A stretch of 64,000 nucleotides of DNA from Neoroseomonas terrae (GCF_018129025.1 NZ_JAAEDI010000024.1:1-64000); one strand, 5' to 3'; shown: positions 44,593 to 53,919, numbered from the stretch's first letter. The notes: a model not told the origin generated them from the letters alone. Program-made: numbers and translations.

Positions 44593-46893
44593 TCAGATGC
44601 GGCCCGCCAGGGCTTCGAACAGCGTGAACAGGCCCCAGCAGATCGACAGCGAGACGAACAGCGCGTAGCCGCCGGCGACCACCGCGCTGTTCTCGATCAC
44701 CACCTCCACCACCGAGACGTACTCGCCCGCCACTGGCGAGGTCGCCCGGCCCGAATTCGTGGCGATGCGCGTCGTCGCGGCACGGCGGAGCTGATCGGAA
44801 CGGTCCAGCCGGCGGGCGATGCGCTGGCCGTTCTCCAGCGCCTCCTCCAGCACATTGCCGCGCATGTCGACGGTGTAGGCCCGCGTCGGCCAGGCATTGG
44901 CGCGCGCGGCCATGTCGGCGCGCATGGATTGCACCGCGCCCTCGTAGCTTGCGCGGTAGACCGGTACGGAAACACGGCCCGCCCCGAGGCCCGGCTCGGC
45001 CACCGCGCGCGTCGCGCCGGTCGCGGGGTCGATCTCCCAGAACAGAGTGGGTCTCGTGTCCCCCGCGGCGATGAGGCCCATGCCACCCGAGGCCAGCAGC
45101 CGCGCGAGCGCGATGCCGTTCGCATCCTCCGGCCGGGCCGGTCGCAGGCGCCCCTGACCGGTGGGCGTCAGGATCTCGGGCGGCACGTGCTCAGCCAGCG
45201 TTGCCCAGGCCGTAGCCGCCATCTCGATCTCCAACGCCGCCTGCAAGGCGCCGAAGCGGAGTTGGCGTTCGGCGATCATCCCTGCCGTGACCCCTGGGCC
45301 GGGCAGGACGCGCAAGCGGTCCTGCAGCAGGTCGGTGGTGAGGGCGATCCCCTCGCCATCGGTCGTATCGCCGGTGGATACGACCAGCAGCCGCGGTCGC
45401 GCCGCATAGGCGCGCAGATCGGCGCGGTCATTCACCGCCGGCACCGCCAGCAGGTCGGACAGGATCGGCAGAGCGCGCCAGGCGACGCTATGCAGGAGCA
45501 GTGCTTCCTGCGGCGGCAGGGCCAGCACGGCGCCTTCCTCCGCCGGCACCTCCAGGAAGCGCACCACCGCCTCGCCCGCCACGGCCTGCATGGCGCGGGC
45601 CCAGCCCACCAAATCATGCGCGCCGTCGAAGGCATGAATGATGTGGACCGCGTCGAAGCCGGCCGGCCGGCCGCGCGGCGCGGCGAGCGGCGCCAGCTGC
45701 GATGGTGCCTGGTCCGAGCCCGCATCCGCTGCCTGGCGCGCGGCGGCATCAAGCCGGTCGAGCAGGATGCGCGTGCTGACCAGCGGCGCCTCGCCGGGCG
45801 CCTCCTGCACTGCTTCGAGGAACAGGCCCGACAGCTCGGCGCCTTCGGCCGGCGCGCTGTCCAGCGCCCCGAGCAGGGCGCCGAAGCCGCCGCCACCGCT
45901 GGGCGCTGTGCCGGAGACGGTGATCGCTTCGCCACCGCGGAAGGCATCATTCACCGCGAGCAGCGGTCGGAATCGCGCCAGCCCCATTGCACGGCCCAGC
46001 ACGCCGCCGGCACCGCTTTCCATCGGCTGGAAGAACAGGGCTAGCCGCGCGCGCGTTGCCTGCTCGGCCGGCATGCCGTGCTCCAGCACAGTCTCCCGGC
46101 GCAGCCGCCCAGCTTCCGCATATTCGGCGACCACGCGCAACGTCAGGCGCTGATGCCACGCGTCAGGCAAGGTCGCGTGGCGGCCGGTCGGCTCGGCCAG
46201 CGCCTCGCCGGGCATCGCATCGGGCAGCGACGAATCGAATGCCTGCCAGGAACCGCCGATCTCGGCCTCCACCCAGACATGCCGGCGCAGATCGGCGAGC
46301 GCCGCTGCGCGCAACGCCTGCGGTTGGATGCTGGCGCCAAGCTGATCCAGGGCGGCCTCGCGCAGCGCCGCCTCATCGGCCGCGGCACGGCGCCGCACCG
46401 CCTCCCAGAGCATGGATCGCGGCTCCGGCAGCCGGCGCGATGCGGCGGTGGCGCGGTCCAGCAACGGTGCGGCCACAGCGTTGTCCAGTTCCGCCATGGC
46501 AAAGCGTGTTGTGACACCTTGCGCTTCCAGCAGCGCGGCAAGCAGCAGCGCACGATCCGCCGCATTGCCCGCGCCGGCCAGCAGCGCGCCCAGGGCACCG
46601 CGCATTGCGCCGGGATAGGCCTCGATAGCGATGCGGTCGCGCAGGAAGACAAAGGCCGCCTGAGGCGTGGCGAGCCGCGCGGCCAGGGCTGCGATGTCGC
46701 GCTCCATTCCGCGCTCGCGGCCAGCCGCCTCCTCCAGCCCGGCCAGGAGATCGAAGGGATTGAGGTCGCCCATGCGCGGCGCGTCGACGCCGGGTGCCGG
46801 CAGCGCCTGCGACCAGGCCGGGCCGCCGGGCAGCAGCATCACGGCGGACAGCAGCAGGCGCGGCAGCAGGCGCGCGCGGCGATGCCGGATCAT
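44593..46893 (-). CDS. Membrane-anchored transglutaminase-like protein lacking the catalytic Cys
   Basis: 766 residues. Signal peptide ending near GPAWSQA, a transglutaminase-type core in residues about 60-260, a long extracytoplasmic region, and one C-terminal membrane span (YALFVSLSICWGLFTLFEAL). In active enzymes a Cys precedes the D-x-A-L-L-L-A-A-L-L helix; here the site reads GNAADRALLLAALLEAQGV, with no Cys. The His/Asp half is present (HVWVEAEIGGSWQAFDSS). Probably a non-catalytic binding fold. The start overlaps the stop of the OmpA-like gene by 4 bases. Confidence 0.75.
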   Translation of the reverse strand: MIRHRRARLLPRLLLSAVMLLPGGPAWSQALPAPGVDAPRMGDLNPFDLLAGLEEAAGRERGMERDIAALAARLATPQAAFVFLRDRIAIEAYPGAMRGALGALLAGAGNAADRALLLAALLEAQGVTTRFAMAELDNAVAAPLLDRATAASRRLPEPRSMLWEAVRRRAAADEAALREAALDQLGASIQPQALRAAALADLRRHVWVEAEIGGSWQAFDSSLPDAMPGEALAEPTGRHATLPDAWHQRLTLRVVAEYAEAGRLRRETVLEHGMPAEQATRARLALFFQPMESGAGGVLGRAMGLARFRPLLAVNDAFRGGEAITVSGTAPSGGGGFGALLGALDSAPAEGAELSGLFLEAVQEAPGEAPLVSTRILLDRLDAAARQAADAGSDQAPSQLAPLAAPRGRPAGFDAVHIIHAFDGAHDLVGWARAMQAVAGEAVVRFLEVPAEEGAVLALPPQEALLLHSVAWRALPILSDLLAVPAVNDRADLRAYAARPRLLVVSTGDTTDGEGIALTTDLLQDRLRVLPGPGVTAGMIAERQLRFGALQAALEIEMAATAWATLAEHVPPEILTPTGQGRLRPARPEDANGIALARLLASGGMGLIAAGDTRPTLFWEIDPATGATRAVAEPGLGAGRVSVPVYRASYEGAVQSMRADMAARANAWPTRAYTVDMRGNVLEEALENGQRIARRLDRSDQLRRAATTRIATNSGRATSPVAGEYVSVVEVVIENSAVVAGGYALFVSLSICWGLFTLFEALAGRI

Positions 46894-49019
46894 CGCAGCG
46901 GCACCGCTTCCACGCGACGATTCAGTGCGCGGCCTTCGTCCGTGGCATTGTCGGCCAGGGGCTGGTCCGGGCCGAGGCCGCGGGGCGTAAGCCGCGAGGA
47001 CTCAATGCCGCGCGCCACGAGCCAGGCGATCACCGCCTCGGCCCGCGCCTGCGACAGGCGGCGGTTATGGGCCGCACCGCCCACGCCATCCGTATGGCCT
47101 TCGATGACCCAGGCGGTCTCCTTCATCTCCTCGATCAGTGCCTGCAGCGCCTCGAGCGCCGGCAGGCTGTCGGCGCGCGGAGTGTCGCGGTCGAAGTCGA
47201 AATGGATACCGCGGATGGTGGCCCGGCCGCGCCGCTCGACCTCCTGGCGCAGGGCGGAGGCCGTCTCCTGCCGCCGGGGAAGGTAGAGTGTTACCTCGAC
47301 CGTCTCGCCGGCCACCGCATCCTGCATCTCGGTCGCGCCGTCATAGCCCTCCCGGTTCGCGGTGACGGCGACGAGCCCCGCCGGCACGCCTTCCAGCTGC
47401 ACGTGGCCCTGCGCATCGGTACGGCCGGCGGACAGCCCGGCCTCCACCAACGCGCCTGCGATCGGGCTGTCGCTGCCCAGTTCCAGCACGCGGGCCGTGA
47501 TGGTGGCGGGGTGGATGATGCGCGGATTGACCAGCACGCGGATGAAGTCGATGGCGAAGCCGTCCTTGCCGCCGCTGTCGGGATCGTCGATGCGGAACAC
47601 CGCCTCGCCGCCGGCCAGGAGGGGAAAGAACTCCGGCAGCAGGCGCAGCGACACCAGCTTGCCGACCGGCCCGCTCTGGTTCAGCGCATTGAACACCGTC
47701 TCGAAATTCGGCAGGCGACGGCCGTTCAAGGTCACCTGGAAGCGGCTTTCGAAGACCGGCGACTGGAAGTCGTCCACGAAGAACTGCACCAGCACCTGGC
47801 GCATCTCGGCCGGCAGCGGCGCGAGAGGAATGCGCATTTCGGGCGGCGTCGCGGCCGGCCGTTCGGCATGTTCGTGATAGCCATCGCCATAGCGATCATC
47901 GAGCGGGATGACGACGCCGGTGCCGAGCAGGATGCGATCCGTGCCCGGCGGATCGGCCGGCGATGGCGTGAAGGGGAAGTGGTGAGCATCGGTCACCGCG
48001 CCGGTGAAGGGATCAAAGCCTTCGGCCCAGCCGAAGCCGAGATTGTCGATGTCGCCGTAGCGGACGACCAGATCACCTTCCGGCCCGTTCTCGACCCGCT
48101 CGCGCATCTCCGCCCAGCCCGGCCGCATGTTGGGCGCCGGTTCGGCGGGCGGCGCATCGGCGGCGGGGGACGCGGCCACGGCAGACGCGTCGCTGGACGC
48201 CTGCGCGACGAGGTGCGAGGCGCCGTCCGGACGCACGACGCCGGAGACCATGCCACCCGACGGGAAGGCGTCGGGCACGCCATCCTTGAGCCAGCAGGCG
48301 CCGGCCCCGTTGCCCTCGGCGGCCGGGACGAAGGTGAAGGCGCGGCACATCGCCTCGCCGAGGCAGAGCGCCTGGCAGGCCGCCGCACCGCCACCTGCGA
48401 GTTCGTCCGTGCGGTAGTCGTTGCCCTGCCGATCGGTATCGGGTTCCAGCGCGGGCATCGGCGACGGCGTCGCGGCCGGGGCAGCCGGCGTGGAGGCGGC
48501 TGCGTCGGGCGCCGGGCTGCTGGCCGGTGTCGCCAGCGCCTCGATCCGTGGCCGGGGCGCCTGGGCGACGGCGTTGCCCAGGCCGCGCGCCAGGCCGGCC
48601 GGCATGCGGAAGCCTGCCAGGCCGCGGCTTTCGCCCAGCACCGGTGCCGCGCAGGCGGCCTCGCCGCAACGCAGGTCGCCTGCGACAGCTCGCAGCCGGG
48701 CACAGGGCACCGGCAGGTCAAAGCCCGCGACGCGAACGGTCTCGCCGGCAGGGGCCTCGCCCGGCGCCAGATCCTGGCTCTCGCCCTTGCGGCTGCCGTC
48801 CCGCTCATCCAGCCAGGACAGGCCGCTGATCACGGGCGTGATGGCCGCGCGGCTGTCATTGATGACGAAGACCGCGCCCGCGCAGCGGCCGTCGGCATCG
48901 TTCTCCGCCGCTGCGACCAGCCGGATCATCGCCGGCCGTTCGGCCGGCTGCGCCACGGCGCCGAGGCCGTCCACCATGCCGGCCAGGAGAATGGCCGCAC
49001 CGAACAAACGCCGGATCAT
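46890..49019 (-). CDS. OmpA-family protein with PAN/Apple domain
   Basis: 709 residues. Signal peptide MIRRLFGAAILLAGMVDGLG; an N-terminal Cys-containing domain; a Pro/Ala-rich linker; a PAN/Apple module at about 190-260 (GNDYRTDELAGGGAAACQAL, CRAFTFVPA, ACWLKDGVP); a carboxypeptidase-regulatory-like beta module (SPIAGALVEAGLSAGRTDAQ, HVQLEGVPAGLVAV); and a C-terminal OmpA peptidoglycan-binding domain (IHFDFDRDTPRADSLPALEA, VIEGHTDGVGGAAHNRRLSQ). It probably ties a surface ligand-binding module to peptidoglycan. Central gene of the envelope operon. Confidence 0.85.
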   Translation of the reverse strand: MIRRLFGAAILLAGMVDGLGAVAQPAERPAMIRLVAAAENDADGRCAGAVFVINDSRAAITPVISGLSWLDERDGSRKGESQDLAPGEAPAGETVRVAGFDLPVPCARLRAVAGDLRCGEAACAAPVLGESRGLAGFRMPAGLARGLGNAVAQAPRPRIEALATPASSPAPDAAASTPAAPAATPSPMPALEPDTDRQGNDYRTDELAGGGAAACQALCLGEAMCRAFTFVPAAEGNGAGACWLKDGVPDAFPSGGMVSGVVRPDGASHLVAQASSDASAVAASPAADAPPAEPAPNMRPGWAEMRERVENGPEGDLVVRYGDIDNLGFGWAEGFDPFTGAVTDAHHFPFTPSPADPPGTDRILLGTGVVIPLDDRYGDGYHEHAERPAATPPEMRIPLAPLPAEMRQVLVQFFVDDFQSPVFESRFQVTLNGRRLPNFETVFNALNQSGPVGKLVSLRLLPEFFPLLAGGEAVFRIDDPDSGGKDGFAIDFIRVLVNPRIIHPATITARVLELGSDSPIAGALVEAGLSAGRTDAQGHVQLEGVPAGLVAVTANREGYDGATEMQDAVAGETVEVTLYLPRRQETASALRQEVERRGRATIRGIHFDFDRDTPRADSLPALEALQALIEEMKETAWVIEGHTDGVGGAAHNRRLSQARAEAVIAWLVARGIESSRLTPRGLGPDQPLADNATDEGRALNRRVEAVPLR

Positions 49020-49036
49020 GCTGCCCTCCCTGTCCG

Positions 49037-49966
49037 TCAGCGGCGGATGGTGGCGCCGAAGCGGTACACGGCTTCCGGCGTTTCCAGCCGGCGCTGCCAG
49101 GTCTCTCGGATGTCGTGGTCCATTACGCGGGTCTGTCCGATCACCGCGTCGATTGCCTGTTCCTGACCCAGGTCGCGGTCGATCAACAGGAACAGGAAGG
49201 GCTCGCCGGGCCGGCCGCCCTCGGGAGTCTCCGGTCCTTGCCAGGCCGCGCGGCCGCCCTCGACGGTCGCGATGCCCATGGCCAGGCCAAGCTCCGCGGC
49301 CAGCTGCGCGCCGACCGTCCGCCCCGCGCGGCGGGGCGGATACGCCGCGGTCCAGGGCGGCGGGCTTTCGCCGGTTTCCTGCCAGGCCTGCAACCCCTCA
49401 GGGCCTTGGGCGGGATCGAGGCAGGGCAGGCCGAGGCAGCGCGCCGTCCGCGCCTCGTCGGGAGGAATCGTGCGCCTCGCCGCATCGGCGAGCACGCTTG
49501 CCTGGCCCATCATCGGCATAAAGACGAAGCGCCACGCCAGATGCGGCCCGACGCCGAATTCGGCTGCCGGCGCGACATTGGCAGCGCCGTGGCCGGCCAC
49601 CGCCGAGGCATGCAGCGCCGGGCCGAGATTGAAGCGCCGCACCTCCACAAGGCTCAGCGTGAGCTCGGAGGCCCCGTCCGGCACCTGCACCTGACCCAGG
49701 CTCACCAAGGTTCGCGTGCGCGGCAGGGCGGGCTCCAGCGCGTCCGTCAGCAGCAGCGCCGTCTCCAGCGGACCGATCCCGCCACCCGGCGAGACCTCGG
49801 CGGATGGCGCGAGCGCAGCGTCGCGCCGCGCTTGGAGCGGCGCCACTTCCCTCACCGCGAAGCCGCGCGCGCCAATGAAGTGCCGTGCCGCGTCCTCGGC
49901 GGGGTTCGCCCAAGCCGCGCCCGCTGCCAAAATCAGGACGAAGGCCAGCAACCCGGCCGTGCGCAC
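49037..49966 (-). CDS. Secreted hypothetical protein of the envelope operon
   Basis: 309 residues, GTG start. Signal peptide RTAGLLAFVLILAAGAAWA; the mature protein has repeated amphipathic beta stretches (ELTLSLVEVRRFNLGPALHA, HLAWRFVFMPMMGQASVLAD) and a Cys pair in TARCLGLPCLDPA. No family recognised. Its GTG shares one base with the upstream stop (TAGTG), and its own stop lies 18 bases before the OmpA-like gene: a tightly coupled operon. Confidence 0.7.
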   Translation of the reverse strand: MRTAGLLAFVLILAAGAAWANPAEDAARHFIGARGFAVREVAPLQARRDAALAPSAEVSPGGGIGPLETALLLTDALEPALPRTRTLVSLGQVQVPDGASELTLSLVEVRRFNLGPALHASAVAGHGAANVAPAAEFGVGPHLAWRFVFMPMMGQASVLADAARRTIPPDEARTARCLGLPCLDPAQGPEGLQAWQETGESPPPWTAAYPPRRAGRTVGAQLAAELGLAMGIATVEGGRAAWQGPETPEGGRPGEPFLFLLIDRDLGQEQAIDAVIGQTRVMDHDIRETWQRRLETPEAVYRFGATIRR

Positions 49967-50538
49967 TACAAGCGCTCCAGCGCGGCCAGGTCGATCGCGC
50001 CGGCGTAGCGCTGCTTGTCCTCGGCGCTGGCGCTACCCTCGACGCTGATCAGGAAGCGGTTGGCCACCACCATCATCAGCTTGCCATCCTGGGTCTGGAT
50101 CGCCCGCGCCGAGCCCACGCGCACGAGCCGCCCCATGCTGGCGGCGAGTGCCGGACTGCTGATTACCGGGATGAGTTGGGCGACGAGGGGCGAATCGCCG
50201 ATCACCTGGATCTCGACGGACGCATCGCCGCGCCGATAGGTGCGGCTGGCCTGGATGCCGCCGCCGAGCAAGGCCATGCCGGCCGCGCTCGTCTGGGCCT
50301 CGCCATCCTCCGCCGTCCAGCCGGCGAGCGGCGCGGGCAGGATGGCGCCGAGCCGGTCCGCGTTCTTCTGCGCCAGAAGCTGCACCGCCTGTTCGAGCGC
50401 CTGGCGCGCCGTGCCCAGGTCTCGCCTTCCGTAGGCTTCCAGCCCCTCGCGGATGGAGTCCTCGACCTCATCGGCATGAGTCGGAAGGGCCGTCGCGACT
50501 GCCATCGCCAGCAGGCCGCACAGAACAAGGTGCTTCAT
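49966..50538 (-). CDS. Secreted hypothetical protein, first of the envelope operon genes
   Basis: 190 residues. Signal peptide MKHLVLCGLLAMAVATALPTHA; then a TPR-like helical repeat (IREGLEAYGRRDLGTARQAL, EQAVQLLAQKNADRLGAI), and a beta-rich second half (ASRTYRRGDASVEIQVIGDS, GKLMMVVANRFLISVEG). ATG 50538 was chosen because GGAAG lies 8 bases upstream and the signal peptide starts there. It starts 91 bases downstream of the LuxR-hydrolase stop. Family unknown. Confidence 0.7.
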   Translation of the reverse strand: MKHLVLCGLLAMAVATALPTHADEVEDSIREGLEAYGRRDLGTARQALEQAVQLLAQKNADRLGAILPAPLAGWTAEDGEAQTSAAGMALLGGGIQASRTYRRGDASVEIQVIGDSPLVAQLIPVISSPALAASMGRLVRVGSARAIQTQDGKLMMVVANRFLISVEGSASAEDKQRYAGAIDLAALERL

Positions 50539-50628
50539 GAGCATTCTTCCCGGTCGTTGCCGATCCGGATGTCGGAAGATGCCGCGCCCTTCAATATCCC
50601 ATATGGGATACCGGCAGTTGTGACGCAT

Positions 50629-52227
50629 TCAGCCCGCGGCGCGCTCGGCCATGTCAGCGACGCGTCGCAGGACCAGGACCGCATGCGTCAACGGCAGGGT
50701 GTGGCCGGCCTCCGCCACGACTTCGACCCTTCCTTGCGCCAGCGATGCACCCAACGCCCCCACTGCCTGCTTCGAGACGGTCCGGCTGAGCAGGCCATGT
50801 AGCAGATGGGCAGGGCAGTCGACACGGCATGCAAGCGCCGACCAATCCTGGTTGGTGAGCTGCATGTCGTCGCGGAATCCCGCCGCCGACCCGGCCATGA
50901 TCAGGTCATGCCCGTCCCGCAGCGAGGCGCGGCAGGAAGGCTGCAGCCAGGCGTCCCGATCATGCGCGCAGCCCCCGAAGACCAGTCCCGGCAGGCTGGA
51001 AAGCCCGTGTCGCTGCACATGGCGGATGCCGAGCGAGATGAAGTGGTCCATCAGCCTCGGCATATGCTGGCTGGCCCAGGCATGGACGCGATGGCTCGGC
51101 GGCATGTCCGCCGTCTGCGACCAGCCGCGCATGGGCGGTGTCGCGGGGGCGGCGACAATGCCGGCCACCAGATCCGGGCTCTCCGCGGCCAGGCGGAAGG
51201 CTGCGGCCGTTCCCACATCATGCGCCAGCACCACGACGCGCCCGATGCCGAGCGCGGCCAGCACGGAACGGACATCCGCGACGATGGCTGCGGCGATGTC
51301 GGCACCCTGACTGGGCGGTTTCGTGCCGCCATAGCCCGGGCGCTCCGGCGCGATGATGTCGAGCCCGAGCGCCGCGGCCACCTGGCGTTCCTGCAGCAGG
51401 GCGCCCACGCCGAACAGCGCGCCATGCAGCAACAGCACCGGCGCACCGCCTGCAGTACCGAAGCGGCGGAAAGCGATCCGGCGCCCGGTGCTGTCCGTTG
51501 TCGTTTCCGCGGTGATTCCGCCGCCAGGATGGATGTCCGAGGAAAGGTCGGGGCTGGCGGCGAAAGCCAGCAGCAGCGCAACTGCCTGCGCCTGGCTGCC
51601 GACGCGCAGCTTGCCGAGGATGGCCTTCACCTGCTGGCGGACCGTGCCTTCGGAACGCCCGGCCTGCATGGCGATGGCTGCGATGTCCTCGCCATCGCCG
51701 AGAGCACGCAGGATGTCGGCTTCGCGCGGCGTCAGGCAGAAGGTGGCGGCAACCTGGCGGACGACGGTCGCGGACCAGGCCGCGGCGGGTTCCTCCACCA
51801 TGATCGTGCCATGGATCGGACTTGGCTTCGCGATGAGCAGGATCTGGCGATCGCCGAGGCGAAGTCGGAGGGGCGTGGGCAGGATCTCGGCCTGCGGCCA
51901 GACGGCGCGGACGCTCGCCGCATCCAACCACGGTCCTTCGTCATCCAGGCACCGCTTGGCTGCATCGTTGGCGTGGATGACCCGTCCGTTGCGATCGATG
52001 AGAAGCTGGATGCGATCGTTCGGGTGAAGCACGTCCTCGGGGCGAGGCTGGGAGGATGTGTCATCGAGGCCCAGCGTGGCGTCGGCGCCGGCATGCACCT
52101 TGTGGATCCAATGCGTCATCGACTGGCGGGCAAGAAGCAGGGCGGTCCCGAAATCCGTGGCAGCTTGCGGCGCACTGATCGCGCGATCTGCTTCCATAGC
52201 TCCCGGCCTGTCCGCCGTATGGTTCAC
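50629..52227 (-). CDS. LuxR-type HTH regulator fused to an alpha/beta-hydrolase domain
   Basis: 532 residues in three parts. Residues about 60-150 are PAS-like (RIQLLIDRNGRVIHANDAAK). Residues about 160-225 are a LuxR HTH (LTPREADILRALGDGEDIAA, SEGTVRQQVKAILGKLRV). Residues about 250-525 are an alpha/beta hydrolase: oxyanion region VLLLHGALFG, nucleophile elbow VLAHDVGTAAAF and final His in EAGHTLPLTHA. The elbow has Asp where Ser is usual, as in haloalkane dehalogenase and epoxide hydrolase families. Either a regulator that hydrolyses its effector or one that senses it through a hydrolase fold. It directly precedes the envelope operon. Confidence 0.85.
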   Translation of the reverse strand: MNHTADRPGAMEADRAISAPQAATDFGTALLLARQSMTHWIHKVHAGADATLGLDDTSSQPRPEDVLHPNDRIQLLIDRNGRVIHANDAAKRCLDDEGPWLDAASVRAVWPQAEILPTPLRLRLGDRQILLIAKPSPIHGTIMVEEPAAAWSATVVRQVAATFCLTPREADILRALGDGEDIAAIAMQAGRSEGTVRQQVKAILGKLRVGSQAQAVALLLAFAASPDLSSDIHPGGGITAETTTDSTGRRIAFRRFGTAGGAPVLLLHGALFGVGALLQERQVAAALGLDIIAPERPGYGGTKPPSQGADIAAAIVADVRSVLAALGIGRVVVLAHDVGTAAAFRLAAESPDLVAGIVAAPATPPMRGWSQTADMPPSHRVHAWASQHMPRLMDHFISLGIRHVQRHGLSSLPGLVFGGCAHDRDAWLQPSCRASLRDGHDLIMAGSAAGFRDDMQLTNQDWSALACRVDCPAHLLHGLLSRTVSKQAVGALGASLAQGRVEVVAEAGHTLPLTHAVLVLRRVADMAERAAG

Positions 52228-52559
52228 GAATGCCGCCTCTTCCTCCTGCCATTATGAGAATAAGGCGAATTCAAACCGTGTCCATGAGACCTGGCCTGCC
52301 GCTTGCGTCGCGCTGACATGGGAAGCTCGTCGTCGGGCACCGACGCCCAACGCCGCAACGTGACACAGGCTTTGGAAGTGCAGAGCAAGTCTGCGGTAAG
52401 GAGGGGGTCGCGGCCACGCTGGATCAAGCCGATGCTCGCCCTGTTCCAACCCGGGATCGACTGCAAACTGCGCTGACGCTCGCACGAAAAAGCGGCCTGC
52501 TCGGGCATGCCGAGGCTGCAGCGTAACATGGGCTAGGCGGTCACGTGATACGGCTTTGA
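52228..52559. other. Intergenic region upstream of the LuxR-hydrolase gene
   Basis: No convincing gene. It should hold the promoter of the LuxR-hydrolase gene on the minus strand and the degraded 3' edge of the IS481-type remnant. I could not assign promoter boxes. Confidence 0.4.
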
Positions 52560-53412
52560 AACAGAGCGAGTGGCTTCGGAGCGCGTCGGCGCTGACGTAG
52601 TGATAGCGCTGAACGGTGGCTTCCTTGAGCGTCCTGTTCATCCTCTCGACTTAGCCGTCTCGTCCATGGGTGATAGGGCTTGGTGAAATGGTGCTCGATG
52701 CGGTTTTAGGCGCAGGCGAGTTCGAAGGCATTGGCGCGGAAGATCTCGCCGCGGTCCATCGCCTTACGGATGAGCGGAGCGGCCGAGGCGATGTTGCCGG
52801 ACGTGGTGAAGTGCTGGCTGTTGTCGGTGAGCATGGTGTGCGCGCGGTAGGGCACGTCCAGCAGCAGGGCACGCAGGAAGTAGGCGGCGATCCGCGTGGA
52901 TGCACGCTCGTGCAATTGGGCAAAGGCGAACTTCAAGGTGCGGTCGATGGCCACGAAAAGATAGAGCTTGCCTTGCTCGGTCCTGACCTCGGCGATGTCG
53001 ATGTGGAAGTAGCCGATCGGATAGGCCTTGAAGCGCTTGCGAGCAGGCTTGTCGCCGTCGGTTTCGGGCAGGCGCGAGATGCCATGGCGCTTGAGGCATC
53101 GATGCAGAGGCGAGCGCGTCAGGTGCGGGATGGTGGGCTGCAGGGCGCAGAGGCAGTCGTTGAGCGGCAGCAGGGTGTGACGCGGAAGGCGACAACGATC
53201 GCCTCCTCCTCCTCGGCCGAGAGGGTGGTGGAGCGGGCCTCGGCGGGCCCGGCCCGCCGATCGGCGACATCGGCTCGCGCCCGCCATTTGGCGATCGTCT
53301 TCGGGTTGACCCCCTGCCGCCGGGCCAGAGCCCTCAGGCTCTCTTCGCTATGCTGGATCGCGCGACGGACCGCCTCAGTCGGGCGTGCGCAGCCGTGGAG
53401 GACCTGGCCCAT
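52560..53412 (-). pseudogene. IS481/IS3-type transposase remnant
   Basis: Fragments in three frames: the HTH part (MGQVLHGCARPTEAVRRAIQ, LARRQGVNPKTIAKWRARAD); after a one-base loss near 53180 the catalytic part (FKAYPIGYFHIDIAEVRTEQ, LYLFVAIDRTLKFAFAQLHE, HTMLTDNSQHFTT); a TAA at 52706-52708 where NRIEHHFTKPYHPWT should continue; then, shifted again, MNRTLKEATVQRYHY before similarity ends. Multiple lesions make it non-functional. Confidence 0.8.
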
Positions 53413-53642
53413 AGCGCGTCCCCTCCGTCCCAGGGAGAAGACTGCACCATCAAAGCCTGGGACCAACACCCAGGCAGCCCTCCACTGCTCTGGCATGCTC
53501 CCGACGCCGCATGGTTACCCAGCCCGGTAAGGCCGACGCGGGCAGTCCACCTTGGCCGCCGACTTGCGCTCGGCGGGCTTTCTGTTAGGCGGATCGGCCA
53601 CCGTGACGCGCCTGCTAGTCACGGGGCCGTCGGAACCCGTTT

Positions 53643-53858
53643 CTAGAATCCCTTGTCCTTGCCGCTGCGAGAGCTGTGGAACACCAGCGCCATCAGCACC
53701 GAAGCCACGCCTGTGGTGAACAGGATGCCAAGGATAAGGGCAATACGGGCATGGCCCTCGACCCCGAGTGACTGAAAGCCGGCGACAGCCCACACGACGG
53801 CGAGTAGCCCAAGCGTACCGGCCCAGCAGTAAGCGACGTAGCGCACCATCCACCGCAT
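53643..53858 (-). CDS. Small membrane protein, two transmembrane spans
   Basis: 71 residues. MRWMVRYVAYCWAGTLGLLA and ALILGILFTTGVASVLMALV form two hydrophobic spans with a short loop and a basic C-terminal tail (SSRSGKDKGF). Composition and length look like a genuine small inner-membrane protein; the function is unknown. It stands alone between the IS remnant and other small genes. Confidence 0.65.
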   Translation of the reverse strand: MRWMVRYVAYCWAGTLGLLAVVWAVAGFQSLGVEGHARIALILGILFTTGVASVLMALVFHSSRSGKDKGF

Positions 53859-53919
53859 AGACTGGAGATGGTCCGGAGAGGTGGGACGGGCAAGGCTCCC
53901 AGCGCCTGCGCCGTCGACC

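Noticed and set aside
46794-49166. 790-codon plus-strand open frame opposite the OmpA-like gene
   Set aside because: Composition is that of an antisense shadow (His/Arg/Gly-rich, no domains); the minus-strand frame has a signal peptide, PAN and OmpA domains.
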